A DNA stretch of 63,796 bases from an uncultured Bacilli bacterium (GTDB lineage Bacteria > Bacillota_I > Bacilli_A > RF39 > UBA660): assembly GCA_934098485.1 (NCBI GenBank), contig CAKOOH010000008.1, positions 1 through 63,796 of the forward strand, in the 5' to 3' direction. Shown piece by piece: positions 8,792 through 18,031 of the stretch. The notes under the pieces are model-generated. The model was given only the letters and a program-made list of their open reading frames with translations. It did not search any database and was not told the origin of the DNA. The first letter of the stretch is position 1. Each line of letters begins with the position of its first letter. A program made the position numbers and the translations under genes.

Positions 8792-8914
8792 TCACCCGAT
8801 ATTTTCTATATAATTATATAAATAACCCCCCCCATGTCAAGTTAATATTGTGTATGTAAAAAATCTATGGTATTAACCGGAAATTGTGCTAATTTTAAGT
8901 TAAGAAAAATCAAA
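8792..8914. repeat. Duplicated promoter region, copy B
   Basis: These 123 bases repeat 6712-6834 with four substitutions and no length change, including the G8 run. They lie directly upstream of paralogue 2. Confidence 0.9.
8813..8840 (-). promoter_or_regulatory. Consensus promoter with G8 tract in its spacer, second copy
   Basis: On the minus strand TTGACA (8835-8840) and TATAAT (8813-8818) flank a 16-base spacer with eight G (plus-strand C at 8826-8833). It drives the gene starting at 8785. Both copies stand at G8 in this assembly, and both spacers are one base below the usual 17. Confidence 0.85.
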
Positions 8915-8967
8915 TTTAATTTTAATATACCATTAAAAAGAGTGAACTTTTTTACATTCATAAATCA

Positions 8968-9351
8968 CTATAAACGTTTCAATTGTTCACATCTTTTTTT
9001 ATTTTCTTCTTTAATTTCTTCTTTTATCTCTAATAATCTATCTCTATATTGTTCAGCAACACTTCTATATCTTTTTAAATTTTCTAAAACATATTCTGGG
9101 GAAACCTCTTCATATCCACGACATGATAATGTACCTATGTCGTAATTAGCGTCATCTATAAACGTCGATATTATCATCTCACCTGTAACTAAATCTCTTA
9201 AAATTCCTGGCGAAACAATTTTACATAAAATAGGAATCGCTCTATCGCCAACTCTAAGATAACTATTATCATCTACTGGAAGATCTACATATTTCAAATC
9301 ATATCTCCATGCCCCGTAATGATGATTTAAATAAGCTCTGCAATATCTCAT
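8968..9351 (-). CDS. Hypothetical 127-residue protein
   Basis: I do not recognise the family. The first 90 residues look globular and beta-rich (DRAIPILCKIVSPGILRDL). The C-terminal third is a highly charged probable coiled coil (about 92-127, EIKEEIKEENKKR). There is no signal peptide or membrane segment. It overlaps the upstream gene by four bases (ATGA), so the two are translationally coupled and form the end of a three-gene operon starting near 10320. An A/T-rich hairpin at 8935-8952 may terminate it. Confidence 0.6.
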   Translation of the reverse strand: MRYCRAYLNHHYGAWRYDLKYVDLPVDDNSYLRVGDRAIPILCKIVSPGILRDLVTGEMIISTFIDDANYDIGTLSCRGYEEVSPEYVLENLKRYRSVAEQYRDRLLEIKEEIKEENKKRCEQLKRL

Positions 9352-10073
9352 TTTTTCTTTCGCACATCCTTTTCTTTTTTATTAAAATAAACTGTAATGT
9401 CACTATTTCTTTTAACCGGCACACCAATAATCAAATACGCTATCATTAAATCCCTAATAAAATTATGTACATCTTTCTTTTCCTTTGTTGGAAAATGTCC
9501 CGTAAATAACATAATGGAACCTATAGTCAAAAAAAGACAACACGGAATCAAAGATTCAAAAAATATTGAAAGCGCCGTAAAAAGAACGGTTTTAATAAAC
9601 CAGTGAAATTTTATCTTTTTATCTAATATTAATAAATCTTTTTCTTCTTGTGGGGTCGGTTCAAAATCATACTTTACAATATTATATCTTTCTATAATAG
9701 CATCTAATTCAGGATCTTCCTTAAATCTTTTTCTAGGCTTTTCTCCATAAGTTATTTGTTTAAGAATAAAATCATCACTATAACCTTTAGCAGCATATTC
9801 AAAATTAGTTAACATTGCATCCCTTGATTTATCTTCGTACATGTCATATGCAAATCTATACATAAATGTTAGCCTTTCATCTTCCGTATAAAAATGTCCC
9901 ATGCTTTCACTTAATATTCCCGTACAGTAAACGTATTCTTTTAAATCAACATCTTTTTCTACCTCATCGTAACAACCACATCTAATAAGTGGCAATAACT
10001 CATCACTTTTGATTAAACCATTCTTAAATGCATCTTTAAAAATTTCAAAAGTTTCTGTTTCATGAAATTTCAT
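9348..10073 (-). CDS. Hypothetical protein with two membrane helices
   Basis: A 241-residue protein of unknown family. Residues 1-150 are soluble, acidic and helical, with aromatic-rich stretches (YRFAYDMYEDKSRDAM). Two hydrophobic segments at about 157-192 would anchor it, and the C terminus is basic (KEKDVRKKK), suggesting a cytoplasmic tail. It starts one base after the stop of the upstream 81-residue gene and overlaps the downstream one by four bases. The tight packing says the three products work together, but nothing indicates how. Confidence 0.6.
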   Translation of the reverse strand: MKFHETETFEIFKDAFKNGLIKSDELLPLIRCGCYDEVEKDVDLKEYVYCTGILSESMGHFYTEDERLTFMYRFAYDMYEDKSRDAMLTNFEYAAKGYSDDFILKQITYGEKPRKRFKEDPELDAIIERYNIVKYDFEPTPQEEKDLLILDKKIKFHWFIKTVLFTALSIFFESLIPCCLFLTIGSIMLFTGHFPTKEKKDVHNFIRDLMIAYLIIGVPVKRNSDITVYFNKKEKDVRKKK

Positions 10074-10074
10074 A

Positions 10075-10320
10075 TTAACCTACTACTTCCTTTAAAATAC
10101 TACCAAACATCTTTTTATTTATTTTAAATAATAATTTTTTATCATTAATTTGATGTAAAGACATCTCTTCTTCATTGTTATATAAAATCTCAAATTTATC
10201 ATCAAGTTTACCATATTCAACAATCTTACTTATCATTATATAGTTTTTATCTAAAAATCTAATGCTTTTCATAACAAAATATCTTTCACCTTTGTATTTT
10301 ATAACAATATTTTCTTCCAT
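10075..10320 (-). CDS. Hypothetical 81-residue protein
   Basis: A small soluble protein with alternating beta-strand-like segments (YKGERYFVMKSI, KNYIMISKIVEYG). It could resemble small DUF1292-like proteins, but I cannot place it. It is the first gene of the 10320-8968 operon, with ribosome site AAGGCGG and a promoter at 10350-10377. Confidence 0.55.
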   Translation of the reverse strand: MEENIVIKYKGERYFVMKSIRFLDKNYIMISKIVEYGKLDDKFEILYNNEEEMSLHQINDKKLLFKINKKMFGSILKEVVG

Positions 10321-10349
10321 TAATTTCGCCGCCTTAAATTTTTTAAATT

Positions 10350-10377
10350 ATTGTAACATACTAATTATAAAAAGCAA
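10350..10377 (-). promoter_or_regulatory. Promoter of the three-gene hypothetical operon
   Basis: On the minus strand TTGCTT (10372-10377) and TACAAT (10350-10355) are 16 bases apart, about 30 bases before the start codon at 10320. Confidence 0.5.
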
Positions 10378-10378
10378 T

Positions 10379-10402
10379 AAAAAAAGAATGAATTTCTCAC
10401 TC
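10379..10402 (-). terminator. Terminator of the VWA/TelA operon
   Basis: On the minus strand a six-pair stem (10386-10402, one G-U pair) is followed by a run of seven T. It lies after the AAA+ gene stop at 10428. Confidence 0.6.
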
Positions 10403-10427
10403 TCCTAGTTTATTTTTTTCTAAATTA

Positions 10428-11993
10428 TTAAAAATCTATATCATCCTCATCAATGGTTAATAACTTCGTACTATCTTTAATATTTTTTGTGTTATTAGCA
10501 TGTTTAATTATAGTCTTTTCATAAACGTTACGAACAAAACGAGCATTACCAAAATTTTTATTTTGACGCTCAGCATCTATTAAACCATCTAATTTTTCTA
10601 TTGCCTTTTTCGTCACTTTAAAACCAGCTTTTTTACACATTCCTTTAAAAATCTCTTTTAATTCTTCATTTGTATAATCATCAAATATAAATGTATAGCC
10701 AATTCTAGAAGCAATACCTGAGTTAGCATTTATAAAGTCTTCCATTTCTTTAGTATATCCAGCAAAAATAACTACTAAATCATCTCTATAATCTTCCATT
10801 GCTTTAATAAGAGTTGCAATGGCTTCTTTATTATAAGAATTAGTTTTATCGGTAGCTAGTGCATACGCCTCATCAATAAATAAAATTCCGCCCAAAGCAC
10901 TATTTACTACATCCATTGTTTTAGGTGCGGTTTGTCCTACATATTCAGCCACTAAATCCTTAGAGCTTACCTCAACTAATTTATTATTTCTAATATATTT
11001 TAAATTATATAAGATGTTGCTAAGCATTCTCGCGACTGTAGTCTTTCCTGTCCCTGGATTGCCTAAAAATAACATGTGTAAATTTATATTGCTTAATTTT
11101 AACTTACCTTCCGTTTTCTCTTTCAAACTTATTAAAGAAGTTAAATCATATAAAGATTTTTTAACTTTTTCTAAACCAACTAGTTCATTTAATTCCTTAA
11201 ATACTTCATCAGTTGATTTTGTTTTTTCTAAAGCCGGAATTTCATTATTAAATGATATCATTTTACATAGATTATTTAAATATGTTGGATAATCTAGTCC
11301 ACTATTTAAATAAGTTTTTTTAATATAATCAAGTAATGAATCCTTATCTTTATCATCTACATTAACTTTGCTAACTACATCTAAAAGTATTTGCTCACTA
11401 GTTGGTAAAATTCCTAAAATCTTAAAATTAAATATTTCATCTTGCAAACTAATATCATTATTAAATAATTCGGTCACATCTTCTTTTAAAGAACCTATAA
11501 TAATAATTTTTCTTTTATTGTAATTACTATTTAAAATATAAAGAAGTTTCTTTTTATATTCATTATCCCTAATACGTAAACCTTTAATATCACTAAAAAC
11601 GATTATTCCTTTTTTAGCAAATATTTCATTTAAGTCATTAATATTATCAAGTTTATATAGTGATACTTCTTCTACATCATTAATATCCACATAATTTTTA
11701 GCATACAAAGTAAATAAATTAACAATTTTCTTAACTGTATCTTTATTATCTGTATCAATTTCTAAATTAAAATTAACATATAGTTTATTTTCATCATAAT
11801 TAATAATATAATTAAAAATCTTCTTTAATAATGTTTTTGATTCTTCACTTATTAGCAAATTATCAATTACTTCATTATAATTAGGTTTATCTTTTTCTTC
11901 TTCATTTACATTTGTTTCAGCTGTTTTTATATCACTTTCGGCTTTACCAAAAAAATCATTATATATTTTTTCGAAATCTACGCTCTTATTCAT
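10428..11993 (-). CDS. AAA+ ATPase, CbxX/CfxQ (SpoVK-like) type
   Basis: The C-terminal half (about 265-521) is a complete AAA+ module. Walker A is GNPGTGKTT, Walker B is GGILFIDEAYAL, and an arginine-finger region reads GIASRIGYTFIF, followed by a helical lid (FGNARFVRNVYEKTI). The N-terminal 260 residues are acidic and less conserved, and may be a second, degenerate NTPase-like domain (IIIIGSLKEDVTELF). CbxX-type ATPases remodel protein partners. This gene ends a five-gene operon, 26 bases after the TelA-family gene. Its substrate is unknown; TelA or the VWA protein are candidates by context only. SpoVK is an alternative name, but the context does not match Bacillus spoVK. Confidence 0.75.
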   Translation of the reverse strand: MNKSVDFEKIYNDFFGKAESDIKTAETNVNEEEKDKPNYNEVIDNLLISEESKTLLKKIFNYIINYDENKLYVNFNLEIDTDNKDTVKKIVNLFTLYAKNYVDINDVEEVSLYKLDNINDLNEIFAKKGIIVFSDIKGLRIRDNEYKKKLLYILNSNYNKRKIIIIGSLKEDVTELFNNDISLQDEIFNFKILGILPTSEQILLDVVSKVNVDDKDKDSLLDYIKKTYLNSGLDYPTYLNNLCKMISFNNEIPALEKTKSTDEVFKELNELVGLEKVKKSLYDLTSLISLKEKTEGKLKLSNINLHMLFLGNPGTGKTTVARMLSNILYNLKYIRNNKLVEVSSKDLVAEYVGQTAPKTMDVVNSALGGILFIDEAYALATDKTNSYNKEAIATLIKAMEDYRDDLVVIFAGYTKEMEDFINANSGIASRIGYTFIFDDYTNEELKEIFKGMCKKAGFKVTKKAIEKLDGLIDAERQNKNFGNARFVRNVYEKTIIKHANNTKNIKDSTKLLTIDEDDIDF

Positions 11994-12019
11994 ATATTTT
12001 CCTATAAAATTCTTAAATT

Positions 12020-13159
12020 TTATTTATTAATTTCTAATAATTTATCCTTTAATTCTTTTTCAATATTTTCAAGTTCTTTTTCTGCTTCAGCACGTTTTAC
12101 TCTACCATCTTCATGAATTTTAATAACGGAATCTAAAGTTTCAATAATATCTTGATTAGTTTTCTTTAATGTTTCAACATCAATAATTGCTCTTTCACTT
12201 TCTTTAGCAATTTCAATTGATCCTTGTTTTAAAGTTTCACTATTTTTCTTTAACATCTCATTAGTTAAATTTGATACTGCTTGTTGTTCTTTTAATGCTT
12301 GTTTAGAATTGTTAATACCTAAGGCTAAAACAATTTGATTTTTCCATAAAGGTATTGTATTTGTTATTGAACTTTGAATTTTTTCTACTAATTCAGCATC
12401 ATTATTTTGTAATAATCTAATTTGAGGAGCCATTTGAATTGATATAATTCTTGTTGTTTTTAGATCATATAATTTCTTTTCAAAACGATTAATTTGGGTC
12501 TCCATATCATTAACTTTTTGAATATCTATTTGGTCTTTTGACTTTTCTGCTTGTTTTCTTAATTCTGGTAACACTTTAGTTTTTAATTCTTCAATTTTTC
12601 TTTCACCAGCAATAATATATAAAGAAATTTCTTTAAAATAATCTAAATTTTTATCATACATTGTATCAAATAAATTAATATCTTTAAGAAGGATTAACTT
12701 ATTATTTTCTAATCCTTTTTCAATTGTATCAATGTTATTAGATAATTTGTTATATTTAGCTACAATATGATCAAATTCTTTTTTTAGACTATGAAATAAT
12801 TTAGCAATTCCTTTAGGTTCTTTTGTGCTTATTGCTGAATCAAATGATTTTATTTCCGCTACTAAACTAGCAAGTAATTCTCCTACATCACCAGTCTTAT
12901 TTGTTTTTACTCCCTCTAAAACTGAATCTGAAAATTCACTAATTTTATTTTGAGCTGCGACGCCATATTGTAATACTTGTGTAGAGTCAAACACATCAAT
13001 CTTAGCGTTAAATTCATCTACTGCCTTTTTCTCTTCTTTAGATAATTCCTCATAATTTAAAGATTTTTCAATTTTTTCATCTGTTACTTTTTTTGCATCA
13101 ACAGTTATCTCCTCTACTTGTTTTTGAGATAACTTATTTTGTACTTTTAATTCTTCCAT
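12020..13159 (-). CDS. TelA family (toxic anion resistance-like) protein
   Basis: A 379-residue, mostly helical cytoplasmic protein. The conserved block QMAPQIRLLQNNDAELVEKI and the following IPLWKNQIVLALG are diagnostic of the TelA/KlaA family. Long coiled coils fill both halves. The name comes from tellurite resistance plasmids, but in Firmicutes TelA proteins commonly sit beside XpaC-like proteins and are tied to membrane stress responses. That pairing is kept here. It has a strong AGGAGG ribosome site and lies nine bases after the upstream gene. Tellurite resistance itself is not implied. Confidence 0.85.
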   Translation of the reverse strand: MEELKVQNKLSQKQVEEITVDAKKVTDEKIEKSLNYEELSKEEKKAVDEFNAKIDVFDSTQVLQYGVAAQNKISEFSDSVLEGVKTNKTGDVGELLASLVAEIKSFDSAISTKEPKGIAKLFHSLKKEFDHIVAKYNKLSNNIDTIEKGLENNKLILLKDINLFDTMYDKNLDYFKEISLYIIAGERKIEELKTKVLPELRKQAEKSKDQIDIQKVNDMETQINRFEKKLYDLKTTRIISIQMAPQIRLLQNNDAELVEKIQSSITNTIPLWKNQIVLALGINNSKQALKEQQAVSNLTNEMLKKNSETLKQGSIEIAKESERAIIDVETLKKTNQDIIETLDSVIKIHEDGRVKRAEAEKELENIEKELKDKLLEINK

Positions 13160-13168
13160 TTTTTCCTC

Positions 13169-14356
13169 CTACTTTTTTAAATAATCAATTAATTTATTAT
13201 AATAATCCATTTTTAAACTTGTTACTGTACTTGTAATATTTTGTGGTATTCCAATTCCTATTGATGATACATCATAAGTTCCTCCCGAAATACCGGTTCT
13301 AAATCCATATTTTTCCCAAGCAATTTGCTGAATTTCTTCATCTTCAAATGCTTCAAATAATTTCTTACCATTTTCCGTAAAAATTGTTAAACAGTGAGAA
13401 TTCCATATTGTTGGTTTTGGATAAAGTACCACAATATTATCTTTAACTTGTTTAAAACCATTTGGATTACTATTAGCAAAATCAATTATACTTTTTTCAT
13501 AATCAACTATCATTGGTTCTCCGCCCATTCCCGTTTTTAAATATCTTTCAAAAAGGTCAGCCGGCGTATTGTTCATATAACCTGATTTTTTATAAAATTG
13601 TTTTAATTTTGCTAAATTGTCATCTAAAGTATCATCTTCAATTTGACCACCACTAAGTATTGATAAAAGTAGTCCATAATAAGTTGCTCCTGGTGATGAT
13701 GAAACAGGATCTGTAGAGGCAATATTAATGTTTCCATATAATTCTTTTAAACCTATATCGCTCCACTTTTTATTATTTAAAATATAATCAATTAGTTTAT
13801 TCATATCCGTAATATAATAAACTCCATCAGTTTCCGTTACAATCTTTTCATTAATTAAAGCATTAACAACATCTTTCCAACTATAAATAACTATTGGGGT
13901 ATTAAGTGTTAAACCACCCGTTAAAACTGTATATCTAGCAGCTTCATTATTTTCTTTATTAGGTGCTAATTTATAATAATCATAAAATCTTTGATCAGAA
14001 GTAAATAAGGCATCATATTTACTTACTTCTTCTGTATTAATAGAAATATCTTCTCCACTTTGAATTCTATTAATTATCGAACTATTTCCTAAATTTATTG
14101 ACTCCCTTATTAAAGGTTTTGAAATAGTTTTACCATTACTCCATGTATCAAAAACAACATCAATTTTATATTTTTTTCTTAAAATGTTTTTAACATCTTC
14201 ATCAGCTAGAAAATCTTCTTTTCCACCACCAGTTGCTACATAAATAGTTGTTAAATTAGATAAACCGTTTTCGCCACCGCTAAATAATTTAATTCCTATT
14301 ATCAAAACAATAAGAAAGACAAAAATTAAAATTCCAATCCATTTTTTCTTATCCAT
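13169..14356 (-). CDS. Membrane-anchored extracellular solute-binding-like protein
   Basis: A 395-residue protein with an N-terminal membrane helix (about 5-25) lacking a lipobox, followed by a periplasmic-binding-protein-like fold. Features include TTIYVATGGGKEDF near the start of the mature part, STDPVSSSPGATYYGLLLS, and a Trp/Gly-rich end. No transporter permease is encoded nearby, so it is probably not an importer subunit. It resembles the N-terminal half of the VWA protein encoded upstream, which suggests one ancestral binding domain in two contexts. Its gene starts on the stop codon of the XpaC-like gene (TAATG). Confidence 0.65.
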   Translation of the reverse strand: MDKKKWIGILIFVFLIVLIIGIKLFSGGENGLSNLTTIYVATGGGKEDFLADEDVKNILRKKYKIDVVFDTWSNGKTISKPLIRESINLGNSSIINRIQSGEDISINTEEVSKYDALFTSDQRFYDYYKLAPNKENNEAARYTVLTGGLTLNTPIVIYSWKDVVNALINEKIVTETDGVYYITDMNKLIDYILNNKKWSDIGLKELYGNINIASTDPVSSSPGATYYGLLLSILSGGQIEDDTLDDNLAKLKQFYKKSGYMNNTPADLFERYLKTGMGGEPMIVDYEKSIIDFANSNPNGFKQVKDNIVVLYPKPTIWNSHCLTIFTENGKKLFEAFEDEEIQQIAWEKYGFRTGISGGTYDVSSIGIGIPQNITSTVTSLKMDYYNKLIDYLKK

Positions 14357-14979
14357 TATTCATCATCACCATTTTCTATTTTTAAATCATTATTATTAAA
14401 GCCGTCAGATTTAAGCATTGTACTAAATACCTTCATTTCTGCATCCATATCTATTATATCAGATTGATACAAACTGTTTAAAATATTTTGAAAAGCATCA
14501 TCTACCGCTTCTAGCATCTCTAAAGTGCTTTTTAAAATTTTCTTACTTTCTTTAGAAGATAAATTTTGATTTTCTATATCATCATATCTATCAACTATTT
14601 TAATTGTTATTGGTAAGTAATAATCAAAAAAGTTATCAATATTTTTTATTTTATTAGGTTTCTTTTCGATCGCGTTTATTATTTTTGTCGTGCTTGCATT
14701 AATATTTACTAAATGTTTCTGAATTTCTTCATCATCTATTTTGTTTTTCATATCTAAAATGTGCTTATTTTCACTTCTAGCATTCTTTAATATCTTATCT
14801 AAATTTACATTAATACTTTTAAATTCTTTTTGTTTATTTTGACTAAAAACTAACTCACCCGCGGCAAAGGCTGCCGTCCCAATAATTAAAGAAGGCAAGA
14901 CCGGCACTGATAAGGCTAAGTAAGGAATTGCAAAAAAGGCACTACCTAATACCGCTGAAACCGTATCTTTATGTTTCAT
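14356..14979 (-). CDS. XpaC-like membrane protein
   Basis: A 207-residue protein with an N-terminal hydrophobic hairpin (about 9-42) and a helical cytoplasmic part. The block DNFFDYYLPITIKIVDRYDDI is typical of the XpaC family, named for 5-bromo-4-chloroindolyl phosphate hydrolysis; its real activity is unknown. In Bacillus, xpaC lies next to the TelA gene yaaN, and the same association is seen here with one gene between. Both ends overlap neighbours by one base (TAATG junctions), so translation of the operon is tightly coupled. Confidence 0.75.
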   Translation of the reverse strand: MKHKDTVSAVLGSAFFAIPYLALSVPVLPSLIIGTAAFAAGELVFSQNKQKEFKSINVNLDKILKNARSENKHILDMKNKIDDEEIQKHLVNINASTTKIINAIEKKPNKIKNIDNFFDYYLPITIKIVDRYDDIENQNLSSKESKKILKSTLEMLEAVDDAFQNILNSLYQSDIIDMDAEMKVFSTMLKSDGFNNNDLKIENGDDE

Positions 14980-16577
14980 TAATTGTAACTCCTAACTTCT
15001 TTAAAAGCATTTAATAAATTTGTCTTTCCATCAAATACTTTTGCATTTGTAAATTTGGAAATTTGATTAAGTTGGGTTTCTCTTGCTGATCCAAAAGTAA
15101 TACTATAAACTGGAATCGATTTATTTATTTCTAAATATGCTTTCTTTAAATTATTAAATGTTCCAATATTTACTGCACCATCTGTCATGGCAATTATTGT
15201 TTTGGTGTAATCATCACTTTCTTTATCTAATATTTCTAATCCTTTAATTATCGCATCATATAATGCCGTACTACCACCAACTTGTTCTTGTTTTATTTTT
15301 TCTCTTAATAAATCAGTATCTTGTCCATCTGCACTCCACACATCAATAACTTTACTACTAAAAGGAATAACTGTTACTTTATCATATTTAGAAAATTGTA
15401 ATTTATCTTCTGACGCTTTCTCATAATCCAAAATATAATCCATCGCTTCAACTAATTCATCTATTCCGCTTCCATACATACTTCCTGAATAATCTAAACA
15501 AAATACTACATGAGTTGGTTTTCTTAAAGACTCAATATATAAATTGATAGCCTTAGTCATTACTTCTTTTGATGGAAACTTAGTAACATTTAAATACTTA
15601 CTTGTATCAATGCCCCATTCTGGATTAAAAATTTTTTTATCAGCATTACTATTAACGCCACCATACCAAGTTCTTCTACCTAACTTTTGTAGCATTTCTT
15701 GTCCTTCATCACTAAGTAAATAATTTTGAATCGTCAAAAATTTATCTTTTTTAGTTTCATCATTACTAATAAAACCAAGTGTTGAATCATTAATTGCTAC
15801 TCCATCAGTTGGATAAATAAAATATAATTCTTCTTTATTCTTTTCTTTAAGTAAATTATTAATATTTATTAAAGATGCTTCATCAGCAATAACTGCTTCA
15901 TATTCATCATTACTAATAAACATTTCTTTTAAATAATTTTCATCTCCACTAACTCTTTCAACTCCTGAAAATAAATTGGTTAAATTTTTTATTAACTTTT
16001 CATTTTCTAAATGTTTAACTGAAAGAATTTCTGGATTTCCCGCTAAAGCATTAACAAATCCTAAATATGCAGTTGCTCCCGTATTGGTTTTGGTAACTGA
16101 TGACATTACATATTTTAATTTCTTTTGTGTTATTAAGTTTAAAATATCATTTAAACTAACATCATCATTCATTAAGTTTAATTCTTTAGCCTTACTTTTT
16201 TTAACTCCAAAAACTACAGGGCTAATACTAATACTTTTATTTTCACTAGTTAAATAAGTATTATTTAACATATAAAGCCACATAGAATTAGAAATCCAAA
16301 CGGCATCATACGCTTTTGAATTATTATTTAGTTCTTCCACAATTTCTAAATCACCCATGTATTTAAAACTAACAGATATTTTTTTACTTTTAGCATACTT
16401 TATAATATCTTCTTCTAAGTCAGCATTTTCATAAGATGATAAAATATATAAATCTTTACTATAATCACTATTACCAATACTCTTAACTATGCCTTTTAAA
16501 ATACCATTTAAAACTACACACAAAAGAATAATTCCTACAAACACTTTAAAGACAGCATTATTATTCGTTTTTTTCAT
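14979..16577 (-). CDS. Membrane-anchored VWA protein with a binding-protein-like N-terminal half
   Basis: A 532-residue protein anchored by one helix (about 8-28). Residues about 40-320 resemble an extracellular solute-binding protein (DLYILSSYENADLEEDI, KYDAVWISN-like positions, PTDGVAINDSTLGF). Residues about 345-532 are a von Willebrand A domain with an intact MIDAS: DYSGSMYGS, then a threonine in GGSTALYDAI and TDGAVNIG. This should bind a divalent metal and a protein ligand outside the cell. It opens the operon and has its own promoter. The fusion of a binding-protein fold to a VWA domain, beside a stand-alone copy of that fold and TelA/XpaC, is the notable feature of this locus. Function is unknown. 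Confidence 0.75.
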   Translation of the reverse strand: MKKTNNNAVFKVFVGIILLCVVLNGILKGIVKSIGNSDYSKDLYILSSYENADLEEDIIKYAKSKKISVSFKYMGDLEIVEELNNNSKAYDAVWISNSMWLYMLNNTYLTSENKSISISPVVFGVKKSKAKELNLMNDDVSLNDILNLITQKKLKYVMSSVTKTNTGATAYLGFVNALAGNPEILSVKHLENEKLIKNLTNLFSGVERVSGDENYLKEMFISNDEYEAVIADEASLININNLLKEKNKEELYFIYPTDGVAINDSTLGFISNDETKKDKFLTIQNYLLSDEGQEMLQKLGRRTWYGGVNSNADKKIFNPEWGIDTSKYLNVTKFPSKEVMTKAINLYIESLRKPTHVVFCLDYSGSMYGSGIDELVEAMDYILDYEKASEDKLQFSKYDKVTVIPFSSKVIDVWSADGQDTDLLREKIKQEQVGGSTALYDAIIKGLEILDKESDDYTKTIIAMTDGAVNIGTFNNLKKAYLEINKSIPVYSITFGSARETQLNQISKFTNAKVFDGKTNLLNAFKEVRSYN

Positions 16578-16605
16578 ATAAATTCCTCGCTATTTTCCTA
16601 ATTAA

Positions 16606-16634
16606 AGTATATCATTTTTACTACTAAAAAACAA
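16606..16634 (-). promoter_or_regulatory. Promoter of the VWA-XpaC-TelA-AAA operon
   Basis: On the minus strand TTGTTT (16629-16634) and TATACT (16606-16611) are 17 bases apart, about 28 bases before ATG 16577. A GCGAGGA ribosome site follows. Confidence 0.6.
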
Positions 16635-16635
16635 T

Positions 16636-18024
16636 TTAATCATTAATAAACCAATGATAGTAAGATGTAAAATTATAATCATTTGGAACTAAAAATAACA
16701 ATACAATTTTTACTAAAGTTAAAATTAATAATATAATAAAAGCTATTTTATAAATCTTATTTTTACCGAATTCTAAATCACTATTACAAATAGATATAAA
16801 TGTAGAAATTACCATAATATAATATACGTCCATTCTATATCTTTCTAGTGGAAAAGGTGAAAACAAAGAATCAACTACAATTATTAAAATTGGAAGACCT
16901 AATAAGCATAAATATAATGGCCATATCTTTTTTTCTTTAATTCTTTTTACGAAGTTTCCATCAAAAATCATAATATAAGGAAATAATAAAATTGGAAAAT
17001 TTAATAATATTCCCCCATAATTTACATAAGGAAAATGATTTAAAGGCGGACTAATTTCTAAAAAGTATATTCCCACATTTTTAAATAGTCTTCCTAAATC
17101 AATATTACTAAATATACTTCCATAATTATGTTGATCGGCAATCGTTAATTGATATGTTTGTCCAAATTCAAAAGGATTATCAAATCTCACATAGTTATAC
17201 ATCATTAAAAGTGCTGCTATTACAAAATATGGTAAAGCCGCCACTACTAATTTTCCAAATAATTCTTTATTAAGCTTATGCTTTTTTAAATATGTAATTA
17301 ATAATGGAATAACTAATATATTTATAAGTCCTATAGGCGGCCTGCAAGCAAAAGTAAGTGCTCCAAATAAACTACCTAAAAATGCAAATAAGATGCTTTT
17401 ATTTAGACTTACATCATCATAAACTGCTTTCACAAAGAAATATACACTCCAAATAGCAAGACATAATCCGGCCGTTATAGCAGTGCAATATAAAGCCGGT
17501 GCTCCTACCGCATACCATACACATAATAAGGAAAAAATAGATGCACAAAGCAAATAAAAATAAAATTTAAAATCTTTATAAAATAGTTTACATATTAAAT
17601 AAAATAAAGCAAACACACCTATAATAAACGTTCCTACATATATCTGCGTAGCATGGTATGTTGTTAAAGAATGCCCCGTTATTAATTTATACGGTATAAA
17701 TGTTAAAAACACCGGTGCTACTCCAAAATACATATAATATTTCCCTTTATAAAAAGCATGATCAAAATGATAATGTACACCTAGATTTCTTCTTGCATCA
17801 GGATCATAAGGATTTTCCATATCTAATAGACCTTGATCTACATCATAATCTAAATATAAATGCCCATCAAGTATCGCATCTGCCATTTTTTCATATTGAT
17901 TTCGGTGATCCGGTATTTCCCCATTCCATACGGGACTAAGTCCCATTGGTAGCACACTTATTAAAATCACCGCTATCATTACTATAAATAAAATAATCTT
18001 ATTTTTTTTACTTAAATTATTCAT
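16636..18024 (-). CDS. Polytopic GT-C-like membrane glycosyltransferase (putative)
   Basis: A 462-residue integral membrane protein with about 11-12 hydrophobic helices. The first extracytoplasmic loop is long (about 30-115), rich in Asp, His and Tyr, and contains NQYEKMADAILDGHLYLDYD and YHFDHAFYKGKYYMYFGV. A charged first loop of this sort is typical of GT-C enzymes that use lipid-linked sugar donors. It follows a GT2 enzyme gene by seven bases, and such a GT2 could make the polyprenyl-phosphate sugar donor. The acceptor is unknown; cell-wall polymer or surface protein glycosylation are both possible. Confidence 0.6.
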   Translation of the reverse strand: MNNLSKKNKIILFIVMIAVILISVLPMGLSPVWNGEIPDHRNQYEKMADAILDGHLYLDYDVDQGLLDMENPYDPDARRNLGVHYHFDHAFYKGKYYMYFGVAPVFLTFIPYKLITGHSLTTYHATQIYVGTFIIGVFALFYLICKLFYKDFKFYFYLLCASIFSLLCVWYAVGAPALYCTAITAGLCLAIWSVYFFVKAVYDDVSLNKSILFAFLGSLFGALTFACRPPIGLINILVIPLLITYLKKHKLNKELFGKLVVAALPYFVIAALLMMYNYVRFDNPFEFGQTYQLTIADQHNYGSIFSNIDLGRLFKNVGIYFLEISPPLNHFPYVNYGGILLNFPILLFPYIMIFDGNFVKRIKEKKIWPLYLCLLGLPILIIVVDSLFSPFPLERYRMDVYYIMVISTFISICNSDLEFGKNKIYKIAFIILLILTLVKIVLLFLVPNDYNFTSYYHWFIND

Positions 18025-18031
18025 ATAACCC

